Shown piece after piece: positions 27,206 through 38,600 of a stretch of DNA of 64,000 nucleotides. A model generated the notes under the pieces. The model was not told the origin of the DNA, searched no databases, and was given only the letters and a program-made list of their open reading frames with translations. How positions within the stretch are numbered: the stretch's first letter is position 1; every line of letters starts with the position of its first letter. The stretch comes from Massilia brevitalea (GTDB lineage Bacteria; Pseudomonadota; Gammaproteobacteria; Burkholderiales; Burkholderiaceae_D). The translations under genes and the position numbers were made by a program. The DNA lies in contig NZ_JAULSI010000011.1 in the NCBI RefSeq assembly GCF_030711405.1, positions 62,001-126,000 on the forward strand, in the 5' to 3' direction.

Positions 27206-28417
27206 ATGCACACAGCCATGGGGACGACCGAGATCTTTTTGATCGCGATGCTCGTCATCTTTACCCTGCCCTACCTTATCTGGCGGCTGGGGAATACCGA
27301 CTATTGGGCGCCGCTGGTGGTGGTCCAGATCATCACCGGCGTGCTGCTCGGCCCCGGCATCTTGGGCCGCGCCTACCCCGAGTACTACAACTTCGTGTTC
27401 AATCCGCAGGTGATGGCCGCCATGAACGGCATCGCCTGGTGGGCCGTGATGCTGTTCGTGATGATCGCCGGGATCGAGCTGGATTTGAAGAAGGCCTGGG
27501 AACACCGGCGCGAGAGCATGATCACGGCCTCGCTGGCGCTCGGCACGCCGCTGCTGTTCGGCTGCATCGCCGCCGTGGGCATGCTCGGCTACGCCGGCTG
27601 GAAAGGCGCCCAGGCGCACGACTGGCAGTTCGTGCTGGGCGTGGGCATGGCCTGCGCGGTGACGGCGCTGCCGATCCTGATCCTGCTGATGGAGAAGCTG
27701 GAGATTTTGCGCGAGCCGATCGGCCAGCGCATCCTGCGCTACGCGAGCCTGGACGACATCGCGATCTGGGGCGTGCTGGCGCTGATCCTGCTCGACTGGG
27801 ACCGGGTCGGGCGCCAGCTCGGTTTCTTCCTGGTGTTCGCCGTCGCCACCCTGCTGTTCCGGCGCCTGATGGCCTGGCTCGAAGAGCGCGACCGCTGGTA
27901 CGCGATGCCGGTCTGGCTCGCCCTGTGCGCGCTGGCCGCCGACTGGGCCGGGCTGCACTTCATGGTCGGCGCCTTCCTGGCCGGCGCCGTCACCGAAGCG
28001 CACTGGTTCGACCAGAAGCGCCTCGACGCCCTGCGCCAGCACCTGCTGCTGACCTTCATGCCGGTCTACTTCCTGAGCACCGGCCTGAAGACCAACTGGG
28101 CGCTGGGCGGCTCGGCCGTGTTCGTGGCGGCGGCGGTGCTGCTGGTGGCGTCGGTGGCGGGCAAGCTGGCCGGCACCCATCTCGCCGGCCGCATCCTGGG
28201 CTGGAGCCGCACCGAGTCCTCGATCATCGGCTGGCTGCTGCAGACCAAGGCGCTGATCATGATCATCTTTGCCAACATCCTGCTCGACAAGGGCGTGATC
28301 ACCAGCGAAACCTTCACCGCCCTGCTCCTGATGGCGATCGGCAGCACCATGCTGACGGTGCCGGTGGTGTATCCGAAGCTGCGGGCAGCGGCGCAACTGG
28401 TGTTCAAGACCAGTTAG
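27206..28417 (+). CDS. CPA2-family cation:proton antiporter (Kef type, membrane domain only)
   Basis: 403-aa inner-membrane protein with about 12 helices. Start ATG 27206 with TGGGAG upstream; the earlier frame is not protein-like. Family features: VVQIITGVLLGPGILGR, the FVMIAGIELDLKKAWEHRR helix, ACAVTALPILILLMEK, YASLDDIAIWGVLAL (acidic transport residues DD) and a VGAFLAGAV segment. It lacks the TrkA-N/RCK cytoplasmic domain of KefB/KefC. It diverges from the ABC operon and has a LacI-type site in its leader, so it may be part of the glucan regulon, though a general pH/K+ role is equally possible. Confidence 0.87.
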   Translation: MHTAMGTTEIFLIAMLVIFTLPYLIWRLGNTDYWAPLVVVQIITGVLLGPGILGRAYPEYYNFVFNPQVMAAMNGIAWWAVMLFVMIAGIELDLKKAWEHRRESMITASLALGTPLLFGCIAAVGMLGYAGWKGAQAHDWQFVLGVGMACAVTALPILILLMEKLEILREPIGQRILRYASLDDIAIWGVLALILLDWDRVGRQLGFFLVFAVATLLFRRLMAWLEERDRWYAMPVWLALCALAADWAGLHFMVGAFLAGAVTEAHWFDQKRLDALRQHLLLTFMPVYFLSTGLKTNWALGGSAVFVAAAVLLVASVAGKLAGTHLAGRILGWSRTESSIIGWLLQTKALIMIIFANILLDKGVITSETFTALLLMAIGSTMLTVPVVYPKLRAAAQLVFKTS

Positions 28418-28450
28418 AAAGACGAGCTCCGCGTGGCAATGCGTCACATC

Positions 28451-28682
28451 GGCCTGCAGCTTTAACCGTACGGTGGGCACCCCGTGCCCACGCGGTTACG
28501 TGCGCGTCCTTCTTGCGTTGGCTGCAAATTGTCGCTCGCAAAATATGCAATGGACGACACGCCGGGCATGGCGTCTGGCCAGACTCCACGTCAGCGGGCG
28601 AAAAGTCGCCGCACGTAGTGCAAGGATCAGCACGTAACCGCGTGGGCACAGGGTGCCCACGCTACGGCCAGCGCCGCAGGCC
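28451..28682. repeat. REP-pair intergenic element C
   Basis: About 230 bases with inverted hairpins (GTGGGCAC-CCC-GTGCCCAC at left; GTGGGCAC-AGG-GTGCCCAC at right) after the antiporter gene. The right flank reads CGCTACGG instead of CCGTACGG, so it is the most diverged of the four elements. The rest of 28418-29082 holds the short repeats listed next and no gene I can support. Confidence 0.72.
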
Positions 28683-28758
28683 GGGCAGAAGGCCACAGGC
28701 CGCAGGCCGGGCATAAGGCCGCAGGCCTACAAATATGGTCACGGCCGCAGGCCAGCGC
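28671..28758. repeat. Short GCCGCAGGCC tandem repeats
   Basis: Four exact copies of GCCGCAGGCC plus a partial CCACAGGCC within 88 bases. The unit is the same as the right-end sequence of elements A, B and C, as if the element terminus had been amplified by slippage. Confidence 0.7.
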
Positions 28759-29082
28759 ATCGGGGAAATCGGTCCATCGTCAAAAAATTTGCGTGGAAAC
28801 AATTCATTTCCCGCAAGATGGGTGGCGTGCATGATTGACAACCACCGATGTCAACAATGCTGGACGCAGCGTGTTGTTTAACGCCTGAAGGCGCCACGCT
28901 TTATGGCAGGGCTGGCCAGCTTGCGTTTCCCTCATGCGACCGAATTTGCATGAATATGGTAAATTGCTCGATTACCAATATCGAGCTGTTGCCATTGCTC
29001 GCCGGCGCAACAGGACACGACCGCATGCGCCAGACATCGGCAGCGCCGTCATGCCGGCCCCTCTTGTACTGACTGGACCACA

Positions 29083-31434
29083 TTGAATTCGCGACACAGC
29101 TTTCTCGCCGGCGGCGGCGACATGGGCGCACTCATGCGCGAACACGACTGGCGCCGCAGTCCGCTCGGCACGCCGGATACCTGGCCGTCGACGCTGAAGA
29201 CCCTGGTCCGCCTCCTGTTGTCGAGCAACCACCCGATGTTCATCTGGTGGGGCGAGGACCTGATCCAGTTCTACAACGATGCCTACAGCCGCACCTTGGG
29301 GCCGGAACGCCATCCGCAGGCGCTCGGCGCGCCGGGCCGGGAGTGCTGGGCCGAGGCCTGGCACCTGATCGGGCCCGACATCGAACGCGTCATGGCCGGC
29401 GGCTCGACCTGGTACGAAGACCGCCTGGTGCCGCTCACCCGCAACGGCGTGCGCGACAATGTCTGGTGGACCTATGGCTACAGCCCGATCGAGGACGAAG
29501 CCGGGATCCGCGGCGTGCTGGTGATTTGCAAGGAAGTCACCGAGGAACACCTGCTGCGCGAGCGGCTGGAGCAGACCAACCACGCCCTGATCGAGACCAT
29601 GGACGAAGGCTTCTGCCTGATCGACATGGTGCGCGACGAAAACGGGCGCGCCGTCGACTACGAATTCGTCGAGGTCAACAAGGCGTTCTCGCACCAGACC
29701 GGCCTGCGCGACTGCGTGGGGCGGCGCGCGCGCGAGCTGGTGCCGGGGCTGGAACAGCGCTGGATCGACATCTACGACGAGATTGCCGTGACCGGTGAAG
29801 CGCGCCGCTTCGTCGAGGGCTCGTCGGCGATGGGCCGCTGGTTCAGCGTCTACGCCAGCCGCATCGCGCATCCCGGCGGGCGGCGCGTGGCCCTGCTGTT
29901 CACCGACATCAGCGAGCGCAAGCAGACCGAGGAGGCGCTGCGCGAGAGCGAGGCCAAGTTCCGCACCATCGCCGACGCCATGCCGCAGATGATCTGGTCG
30001 GCCACGCCCGACGGCCGCTTCGACTACGCCAACGAAGGCTGGCGCGGTTTTGCCGGCGTGGCGCCGGAGTCGCTGTACGGCGCCGGCTGGAAGACGCTGG
30101 CCGATCCCGAGGAACTGCCGGCCCTGCACCGGGCCTGGTTCGCATCGCAGGACGGCGGGGCGCCGTTCGAGATCGAGCATCACGCGCGCCACCGCAGCGG
30201 CGAATGGCGCTGGGTGCTGACGCGCGCGCTGCCGGTGCGCGACGCCGACGGCCGCATCCTGCGCTGGATGGGCACCATGACCGACATCCACGAGCAGAAG
30301 ACGATTTCCGAGGAACTCAGGCTGGCGAACAGCCGCAAGGACGAGTTCCTGGCGATGCTGGCCCACGAGCTGCGCAATCCGCTGGCGCCGATCAGCACCG
30401 CGGCCCAGATCCTGAAACTGTCAAGCAACGATCCGAAGCGCCTGGCGCATGCGAGCGACGTGATCGGGCGCCAGGTGCGCCACATGGTCGAGCTGGTCGA
30501 CGACTTGCTGGACGTCTCGCGCGTGAACCGTGGCCTGGCCGAACTCGAGCGGGTCGAGGTCGACATGCGCACCGTGCTGCACGGCGCGCTGGAACAGGCA
30601 CGCCCGCTGATCGAGCGCCAGCGCCATACCTTGGTGGAGGAAGTGGGGCCAGGCCGCGCCATCGTCATCGGCGACAGCAAGCGCCTGGTGCAGGTGCTGG
30701 CGAACCTGCTGACGAACGCCGCCAAGTACACGCCGGAAGGCGGGCGCATCGCGGTCGCGCTGGCCACCACGCCGGACGAAATACGGCTGTCGGTAAGCGA
30801 CAACGGCATCGGCATCGAGGCCGCCCTGCTGCCGCACATATTCGATTTGTTCACCCAGGCCACGCGCACCCCCGACCGCTCGCACGGCGGGCTCGGTCTT
30901 GGCCTGGCCCTGGTGCGCAGCATGATCGTGCTGCACGGCGGCCGGGTGGAGGCCGACAGCGCCGGCCTTGGCCAGGGCAGTTGCTTCACGGTGATCCTGC
31001 CGCGTCATGCGGATGCGCGGCGGCCTGCGCCGGCGGCGATTCCCGCGCAGTCATCTGGACAGCCGGTGCCTGCATTCACGCCACGGCGCGTGCTGATCGT
31101 CGACGACAACCGCGACGCCGCCGAGTCGCTGGGCGTGGTCCTGGGCGCCGCCGGGCACAGCGTGACGGTGGAAACGACGCCCGAGGCAGCACTGACGCGC
31201 GCGGCCGGCGAAGCCATCGACGTCTACCTGCTCGACATCGGCCTGCCCGGCATGGACGGCCACCGCCTGGTCGAACACCTGCGCGCCATGCCGAACGCCG
31301 CCGCTGCGCGGATGATCGCACTGAGCGGCTATGGCCAGGCCCAGGACATCGCAGCCTCGATGCAGGCCGGCTTCGACGCCCACCTGGTGAAGCCGGTCGA
31401 ACTGCCGCAGCTGCTCGCCCTGCTGGCCGCTTGA
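29083..31434 (+). CDS. Hybrid sensor histidine kinase: PAS-PAS-PAS-HisKA-HATPase-REC
   Basis: 783 aa, no membrane segment, so a cytoplasmic sensor. An N-terminal PAS-like region (about 45-155) carries the LMREHDWRRSPLGTPDTWP lead-in typical of this family; two further PAS/PAC units (about 165-280 and 290-405) follow; H-box LAHELRNP with phospho-acceptor H428; N-box NLLTNAAKYTP, DNGIGI and GGLGLGL ATP-lid motifs; then a receiver with VDDNRDAAES, phospho-Asp in LLDIGLPGMDG and LVKPVE lysine. Start is a TTG at 29083 that retains the conserved FLAGGGDMGAL lead; ATG 29122 is the alternative. It has no partner regulator adjacent. The signal is unknown. Confidence 0.9.
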   Translation: MNSRHSFLAGGGDMGALMREHDWRRSPLGTPDTWPSTLKTLVRLLLSSNHPMFIWWGEDLIQFYNDAYSRTLGPERHPQALGAPGRECWAEAWHLIGPDIERVMAGGSTWYEDRLVPLTRNGVRDNVWWTYGYSPIEDEAGIRGVLVICKEVTEEHLLRERLEQTNHALIETMDEGFCLIDMVRDENGRAVDYEFVEVNKAFSHQTGLRDCVGRRARELVPGLEQRWIDIYDEIAVTGEARRFVEGSSAMGRWFSVYASRIAHPGGRRVALLFTDISERKQTEEALRESEAKFRTIADAMPQMIWSATPDGRFDYANEGWRGFAGVAPESLYGAGWKTLADPEELPALHRAWFASQDGGAPFEIEHHARHRSGEWRWVLTRALPVRDADGRILRWMGTMTDIHEQKTISEELRLANSRKDEFLAMLAHELRNPLAPISTAAQILKLSSNDPKRLAHASDVIGRQVRHMVELVDDLLDVSRVNRGLAELERVEVDMRTVLHGALEQARPLIERQRHTLVEEVGPGRAIVIGDSKRLVQVLANLLTNAAKYTPEGGRIAVALATTPDEIRLSVSDNGIGIEAALLPHIFDLFTQATRTPDRSHGGLGLGLALVRSMIVLHGGRVEADSAGLGQGSCFTVILPRHADARRPAPAAIPAQSSGQPVPAFTPRRVLIVDDNRDAAESLGVVLGAAGHSVTVETTPEAALTRAAGEAIDVYLLDIGLPGMDGHRLVEHLRAMPNAAAARMIALSGYGQAQDIAASMQAGFDAHLVKPVELPQLLALLAA

Positions 31435-31528
31435 AACGGCTGCGCCGCCTGGCGGCCATGCCGGATGCACGAAAACGCTTCCTGCACTGCACACCCGGTA
31501 ATGTCGAGTAGGCGCAGGCCTGCACGGA

Positions 31529-31885
31529 TTACTTGTCGTTCTTGTTGCTTTCTGAACCGGCCCGGGCGTGCTGTTCCGGCGTGCCGCCGCGCGTGGCATT
31601 GCCTTGGCCGCCGCCCTGGCCGCCCTCGTTGCCGCCCTGCTTGCCCCCTCCCTTGCCGCCGCTCTGCTTGTTGCCATCGTTCTTGTGGCTCATCGAGCCG
31701 GCACGGCGTGCCTCTTCCGACGTGAATTCATGCGCGTTTCCCGAGGCATGCGCCGCGCGCCCGCCTTCGCTGGCGATCTCGCGCTGGCGTTGCGGATCCA
31801 TCGATGCGAAGCCGCGGTTGCTGGTGTTGCCTGCCTGCTTGTTGCCCCCATTGCCGTTGTTACCGCCCTGGTTGTTCGATGCCAT
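31529..31885 (-). CDS. KGG-repeat general stress protein (YciG/Con-10 like)
   Basis: 118-aa small hydrophilic protein. Start ATG 31885 with GAGGAGG upstream. It contains two to three KGG-type repeats: NRGFASMDPQRQREIASEGGRAAH and AHEFTSEEARRAGSMSH, then a Gly/Asn/Lys-rich low-complexity segment and a final GGTPEQHARAGSESNKND repeat. Such proteins are stress-induced in enterics and fungi with no known enzyme activity. It sits between two hybrid histidine kinases that face towards it. Confidence 0.85.
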   Translation of the reverse strand: MASNNQGGNNGNGGNKQAGNTSNRGFASMDPQRQREIASEGGRAAHASGNAHEFTSEEARRAGSMSHKNDGNKQSGGKGGGKQGGNEGGQGGGQGNATRGGTPEQHARAGSESNKNDK

Positions 31886-32060
31886 GGTGACCTCCTCGTT
31901 GATTGCAGTCAGCCTGTCGTTGGCTGAGACAGCTACATGGTAGACAGCCGGCGGCTGGGATGGCACAGCCTGCCGGCCGTCGCCGTGTAGGATTGGTCCG
32001 GTAGCAGCATCGGCCAGGGCTGGCGCATGGCGGGCAATCTTTTACCTGAAAATGAACGCT

Positions 32061-34133
<2,073 letters not shown>

Positions 34134-34272
34134 GGTGCGGCTTCCTGTGACTAGCGAACGACCTAGGCTAGCCCAGCCATGCGAAACTGCCGGTGCGGTA
34201 ATTAACAGTTTGTCATATTTAGGAACCGCGGCCCCGCATCCGGGGTGGAATTCCCGCCGCGAACAGGCCGCT

Positions 34273-34593
34273 TCAGCTGCCGAGGTGGAAGAAGATGCCC
34301 ACGGCCAGTTCGGCCCACACATAAGCGAAAGCCAGGCCGAGCAGGCCGGCGCCGGCCAGGCGCTGGCGCCGGTTCGGCAGGCGGCGCAGCAGCAGGTCGA
34401 GCACGCTGCCGGCGCCCAGCAGCAGGACGGCGGCGACGAGGAAGTCGCTGCCGGTCCAGTTCACTTCGCGCGTGAACTGCATCGCCACCAGCGGCACCAG
34501 CAGGATCGCCGCCGTTCCCAACACGACCCGCAGAGCGCCCTTGCGGCTGCCGTGTGCATTGCCGCCATGTCCGCCAATCATTGTGCTCATCAT
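34273..34593 (-). CDS. Small membrane protein of unknown function
   Basis: 106 aa with three predicted helices: about 22-38 (VVLGTAAILLVPLVAMQF), 48-68 (DFLVAAVLLLGAGSVLDLLL) and 82-104 (GAGLLGLAFAYVWAELAVGIFF). GGAG lies five bases before the ATG pair. The HGGNAHGSR start is basic and polar. No family recognised with certainty; no operon partner. Confidence 0.7.
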   Translation of the reverse strand: MMSTMIGGHGGNAHGSRKGALRVVLGTAAILLVPLVAMQFTREVNWTGSDFLVAAVLLLGAGSVLDLLLRRLPNRRQRLAGAGLLGLAFAYVWAELAVGIFFHLGS

Positions 34594-34684
34594 TAAGCTC
34601 CGGGCCGTCGTTGTGGGTGGAAGGCCAGTGTGCCATGATTGACCGGGCGGCTCAACATGCGCGGGTCAATGCGCGCGAAGGACG

Positions 34685-34711
34685 AAAAAAAAAGCGGGCT
34701 AGGCCCGCTTT
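34685..34711 (-). terminator. Terminator of the PEP-CTERM gene
   Basis: Stem AAAGCGGGC/GCCCGCTTT with a three-base loop; on the minus strand it is followed by a run of T residues. Confidence 0.85.
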
Positions 34712-34734
34712 CTCTTGCAACACGGAAGACCCGA

Positions 34735-35607
34735 TCAGGCCTTGTTGTTGCGGCGGCGCACTGCGGCGCCGGCGCCCAGCATGGCGACGGCGAACAGGGC
34801 CAGCGAACCCGGCTCCGGCACTTCCGCGTCGACCTCGGCCAGCTTGAACTGGCCATTGCCGCCGATGAAGAAGTACTCGTTGTTGCGGTTGCGGTAGGTA
34901 CTACCATTGCAGCCGTTACCCGTGAAGCCGGCGAATTGGCAGACGATTTCGCTGACCTGGCGGGTGCTCGGCCGGCCGATCGTATTCGCGTTGGTAAAGG
35001 CGAAAGACAGGATAGATTCTTCCGACAAATCGTCGCCGTTGCCGCGGAAGAAGTAGCCGGGGTCGAGCTTGCCCGGCTCGGCGCTGGCAAACACGCTGAC
35101 CTGGCCGTTGTTGACCGGGCTGCCGTTGGCATTGACCATGCCGCCGCCGCCGGCCAGCACATTGAACTCGGCAATCATCTCGCCCAGATTGGCGCCGTAG
35201 TAGCCGTCGGTGGTCGCGTACCGGTTGGTCGGGTTCTGGTACATGCGAATCGTACCACCAGTGAATTCAAAGGCGCCGCCCAGGGTGCCGGTGCCGACTG
35301 CCTCGAAGGTGGCCGTGATGTTGCCGCCAGGGAAGCGGCTGCTGAAGCTCTGGCCGTTGCTGTCGGCCTGGCGGATATTGTAGACCGCGGTTTCGCGGAA
35401 GCTGAAGCTGCCGTCGGTGCCGGTTGCGTTGAGTTGGATGAAGGCGTTGCCGTTGACGTCGAGATACTCGTTAATGACCTGGCCATTGGCGAAACCGCCG
35501 CCGGTCGGGTTGAAGACCCAGTTGTTGAGGACTGGACCAGCGTTTGCGGCACCAGCCGTCGACAGGGCCACAGCCGTCGCGCAGATGAGTTTCTTGAAGA
35601 GTTTCAT
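34735..35607 (-). CDS. PEP-CTERM sorted extracellular protein
   Basis: 290 aa. Start ATG 35607 (MKLFKKLICATAVALS...), a signal peptide cleaved near ANAGP. The mature part is Gly/Asn-rich with beta character. The C-terminus is a textbook PEP-CTERM tripartite signal: VPEPGS, a hydrophobic helix (LALFAVAMLGAGAAV) and RRRNNK, which directs processing by an exosortase. Two cysteines (VCQFAGFTGNGC) may form a disulfide. The region GSFSFRETAVYNI is reminiscent of floc-associated PepA-type proteins, but I would not name it. Likely a surface or matrix protein; no exosortase is in the window. Confidence 0.9.
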   Translation of the reverse strand: MKLFKKLICATAVALSTAGAANAGPVLNNWVFNPTGGGFANGQVINEYLDVNGNAFIQLNATGTDGSFSFRETAVYNIRQADSNGQSFSSRFPGGNITATFEAVGTGTLGGAFEFTGGTIRMYQNPTNRYATTDGYYGANLGEMIAEFNVLAGGGGMVNANGSPVNNGQVSVFASAEPGKLDPGYFFRGNGDDLSEESILSFAFTNANTIGRPSTRQVSEIVCQFAGFTGNGCNGSTYRNRNNEYFFIGGNGQFKLAEVDAEVPEPGSLALFAVAMLGAGAAVRRRNNKA

Positions 35608-35878
35608 GTTCGGTTTTCCGTGATAAGTGGCTGTTGGTAACAACCTATCCCTTGTAAAAGCAATCCCTGTGCCATCACGCCTGAAACGATATAAATCAAG
35701 GATTTACGCCTGGCGAAATATGCACGCGTAAATACGTGTAAGGATTCCCGACACTTTTCGGCACCAGGAAACTCGACTGTATAGTTCGACTCCCGGGCCG
35801 CATACCGCTGAGCCGGCATGGACAATTTGTCCAGCTAACGGAACATGCAGTTTCCGGGCCAGGTCCTATAATTCACAT

Positions 35879-36271
35879 ATGCACAGGATCACGAGACACT
35901 GGACCGCGTATGCCTGGATCGCCGCCCTGGCCATCCTGTTCAACGCGCTCGCCCCGGTCGTCTCGCATTCGCTGAGCATGGCTTCCAGCACGGCGCGCCA
36001 GGTTGAAATCTGTACCGCGATGGGCATCGAGATGGTGCCGATGGCGGACGAATCGTCTTCGCCCTCCTCCTCCGACGCCCTGCTCAAGGGATTCATGCAC
36101 TGCGCCTATTGCGCGCCGCATGCGGGCGCATTCGCCCTGTTGCCGCCGGCCGCCGCCATGGCTGCCGTACTGGGCGGACACGACGCCTATCCTCCGCTGT
36201 TCTATCGTGCGCCGCAGCCCCTGTTCGGGTGGTCGTCCGCGCAGCCGCGCGGCCCGCCCGCGCTGGCCTGA
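35879..36271 (+). CDS. DUF2946 family protein
   Basis: 130 aa. An N-terminal hydrophobic segment (AYAWIAALAILFNALAPVV) looks like a signal or anchor; the middle has ICTAMG and a HCAYCAPHAGAF motif (CxxC with flanking His), the mark of DUF2946. These proteins often accompany TonB receptors and PepSY proteins for metals. Here it is followed by exactly such a receptor, with 148 bases between that I see nothing in. Metal handling, possibly copper, is an inference. Confidence 0.8.
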   Translation: MHRITRHWTAYAWIAALAILFNALAPVVSHSLSMASSTARQVEICTAMGIEMVPMADESSSPSSSDALLKGFMHCAYCAPHAGAFALLPPAAAMAAVLGGHDAYPPLFYRAPQPLFGWSSAQPRGPPALA

Positions 36272-36419
36272 CCCGCACACGCCCTTCCGGCCGCCTGCAC
36301 GCGCCGCCCTTCCCCGAACGGCGGCGCCAGCTTGACGACCCTGCGCACCATGCCGGTGGCGCATGGTCTCACCCATGGCGGCCGGCATCGACCACCGGCA
36401 GCACGAATAGAACATCACC

Positions 36420-38588
36420 ATGACAACGCAGTTCCCTACGCAATTGCCTGGGCATGCGGCGCAGCCGCGCCCGGCATCCACGCGCCTCTACCTTGCCTGC
36501 CTGCTCGCACTCGGCACGGGCATCGGCGGTGCCGCCAGCGCCTCGGCCGAGGAAGCCGCCATCCCGACGGTGCTGGTCACCGGCAGCAGCCAGGACGGCA
36601 AGCTGAAAGGCGACACCTCGACCGGCTCGAACCTGGGTTTGTCGCGCCTGGAAACGCCGGCCAGCGTCGACGTCATCACCCGCAAGCAGCTCGAGGAGCG
36701 CGGCGACGCCAACCTGACCGAGGCGATCACGCGCGCGCCCGGCATCAGCAACATGGGCCATCCGGGCAACGGCAGTTCCTCGCTCAGCGCGCGCGGCTTC
36801 ACCGACACCGTCTCGGTGCTGCGCCTGTACGACGGCATGCGCCAGTACGGCGGCGCCGGCCTCACCTTCCCCTTCAGCACCTGGGCGGTCGAACGCATCG
36901 AGGTCCTGCGCGGCCCGGCCGCCGTGATCTACGGCGAAGGCGCGATCGGCGGCGTGGTCAACATCATTCCCAAGGCGCCGACGCGCGGCGCCGTGCAGAA
37001 CGAACTGCAGGCGGCAGTCGGCACCGAAGGCACGCGCCGGCTCGCCGTGGGCAGCGGCGGCGCCATCGGCGAACGCTGGTCGTATCGCTTCGACGCCAGC
37101 GGCGAAGAATCAAGCGGCTGGGTCGAGCGCGGCGATTCCAGCAACCGCGCCTTTTCCGGCGCGCTGCGCTTCGACGTGTCGCCCGAGCTCGACGTGCGCC
37201 TGAGCCTGGCGCACGGCCGGCAAAACCCGATGCGCTACTTCGGCACGCCGCTGGTGGACGGACGCCAGCTGGAAGCGCTGCGCGAGAAGAACTACAACGT
37301 CGGCGACAGCCGCATCGCCTACCAGGACAGCTGGGCCGATCTGCTGGCGAACTGGCGCCCGCACGGCGGCGTGCTGGTGCGCACGCGCCTGTACCACGTG
37401 GACAGCGAGCGCCACTGGCGCAATGCCGAGGCCTATGTCTACAACCCGGCGAGCGGCCTGGTGGACCGCTCGGACAACACCGAAATCCTGCACGACCAGA
37501 AGCAGACCGGCATCACCAGCGATGCCGCCTTCAAGGGCGCCCTCTTCGGCCTGGAGAATACGCTGTCGCTGGGCTTCGACGTCAACCGCGCCGAGTTCAC
37601 GCACACGAACAATACCTATGTCGGCTCCTCGGGCGCGGTCGACCCGTTCGATCCGGTGCCGGGTGTCTTCAGCAGCGCCGTGCCGACCATTCCGCGCTAC
37701 CGCACCGAAGCGAAACAGTATGCGCTGTTCATGGAAGACCGGCTGGCCCTGACGCCGCAATGGTCGCTCGTCGGCGGCCTGCGCTACGACCATGCCGACG
37801 TGGAGCGGCATAACCTGGTGGCGGGCAGCCTCGCCTTCGACAAGACCTTTGCGAATGTGGGCTGGCGCCTGGGTACCGTGTATGCGCTGGCGCCGGACCT
37901 CAGCGTGTACGGCCAGCTGTCGAAGGCGGCCGATCCGGTCAGCGCGCTGTTCTTCCTGTCGCCGGCGAACAGCAGGTTCAAGAATGCCACCGGGCGCGGG
38001 CTGGAAGTCGGCGTCAAGCAGGCCTTCGGGGACAAGCGCGGCGAGTGGACACTGGCCGTGTACGACATCGAGAAGGACAACCTGCTGACGCGCGACCCGG
38101 CCAATCCGGCGCAGAGCATCCAGGTGGGCGAGCGTTCCTCGCGCGGCATCGAAGGCACGCTGAACCTGAGCCTGGCGCAGGGCTGGACGCTGGACGCGAA
38201 CGCCGCCTTGCTGCGCGCGCGCTTCGACGACTTCCGGGAAGCTGTGGGCGGCGTGCCGGTGTCGCGTGCCGGGAACCGTCCGCCGGATGTGCCAGAGCGG
38301 ACCGCCAACCTCTGGCTGCACTGGGACTTCCAGCCCGGCTGGAGCGCCGGCGCCGGTTTGCGCCATGTGGGCGCCCGCTATGCCGACAACGCGAATACCC
38401 TGGAGATGGCGTCGTACACCACCACCGACCTGTCGCTGCGCTGGAAGGCGACCGCGCAGACCAGCCTGACGCTGCGCGGCTTCAACGTCTTCGACAAGCG
38501 CTACTACACCACCGCCTACTACACGCCGACGCAATGGCTGGTGGGGCCGGACCGCCGCGTCGAGCTGGTGCTCGACCACCGGTTCTGA
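36420..38588 (+). CDS. TonB-dependent receptor, siderophore/metal type
   Basis: 722 aa outer-membrane receptor. Signal peptide to about residue 44 (ASASAEEA), TonB box PTVLVTG, plug with ETPASVDVITRKQLEERGDANLTEAITRAPGIS, LSARGFTDTVSVLRLYDGMRQY, ERIEVLRGPAAVIYGEGAIGGVVNII, barrel ending RVELVLDHRF with terminal Phe. The plug pattern resembles siderophore receptors rather than the sugar-type receptor at 6938. The neighbours DUF2946 and PepSY point to iron- or copper-chelate uptake. Confidence 0.92.
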   Translation: MTTQFPTQLPGHAAQPRPASTRLYLACLLALGTGIGGAASASAEEAAIPTVLVTGSSQDGKLKGDTSTGSNLGLSRLETPASVDVITRKQLEERGDANLTEAITRAPGISNMGHPGNGSSSLSARGFTDTVSVLRLYDGMRQYGGAGLTFPFSTWAVERIEVLRGPAAVIYGEGAIGGVVNIIPKAPTRGAVQNELQAAVGTEGTRRLAVGSGGAIGERWSYRFDASGEESSGWVERGDSSNRAFSGALRFDVSPELDVRLSLAHGRQNPMRYFGTPLVDGRQLEALREKNYNVGDSRIAYQDSWADLLANWRPHGGVLVRTRLYHVDSERHWRNAEAYVYNPASGLVDRSDNTEILHDQKQTGITSDAAFKGALFGLENTLSLGFDVNRAEFTHTNNTYVGSSGAVDPFDPVPGVFSSAVPTIPRYRTEAKQYALFMEDRLALTPQWSLVGGLRYDHADVERHNLVAGSLAFDKTFANVGWRLGTVYALAPDLSVYGQLSKAADPVSALFFLSPANSRFKNATGRGLEVGVKQAFGDKRGEWTLAVYDIEKDNLLTRDPANPAQSIQVGERSSRGIEGTLNLSLAQGWTLDANAALLRARFDDFREAVGGVPVSRAGNRPPDVPERTANLWLHWDFQPGWSAGAGLRHVGARYADNANTLEMASYTTTDLSLRWKATAQTSLTLRGFNVFDKRYYTTAYYTPTQWLVGPDRRVELVLDHRF

Positions 38589-38600
38589 GCGGGGCGCGGC

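Noticed and set aside
28674..28758. CRISPR array interpretation of the GCCGCAGGCC repeats
   Set aside because: Unit of 10 bases and irregular gaps of 2-25 bases; this is simple repetition of an element end.
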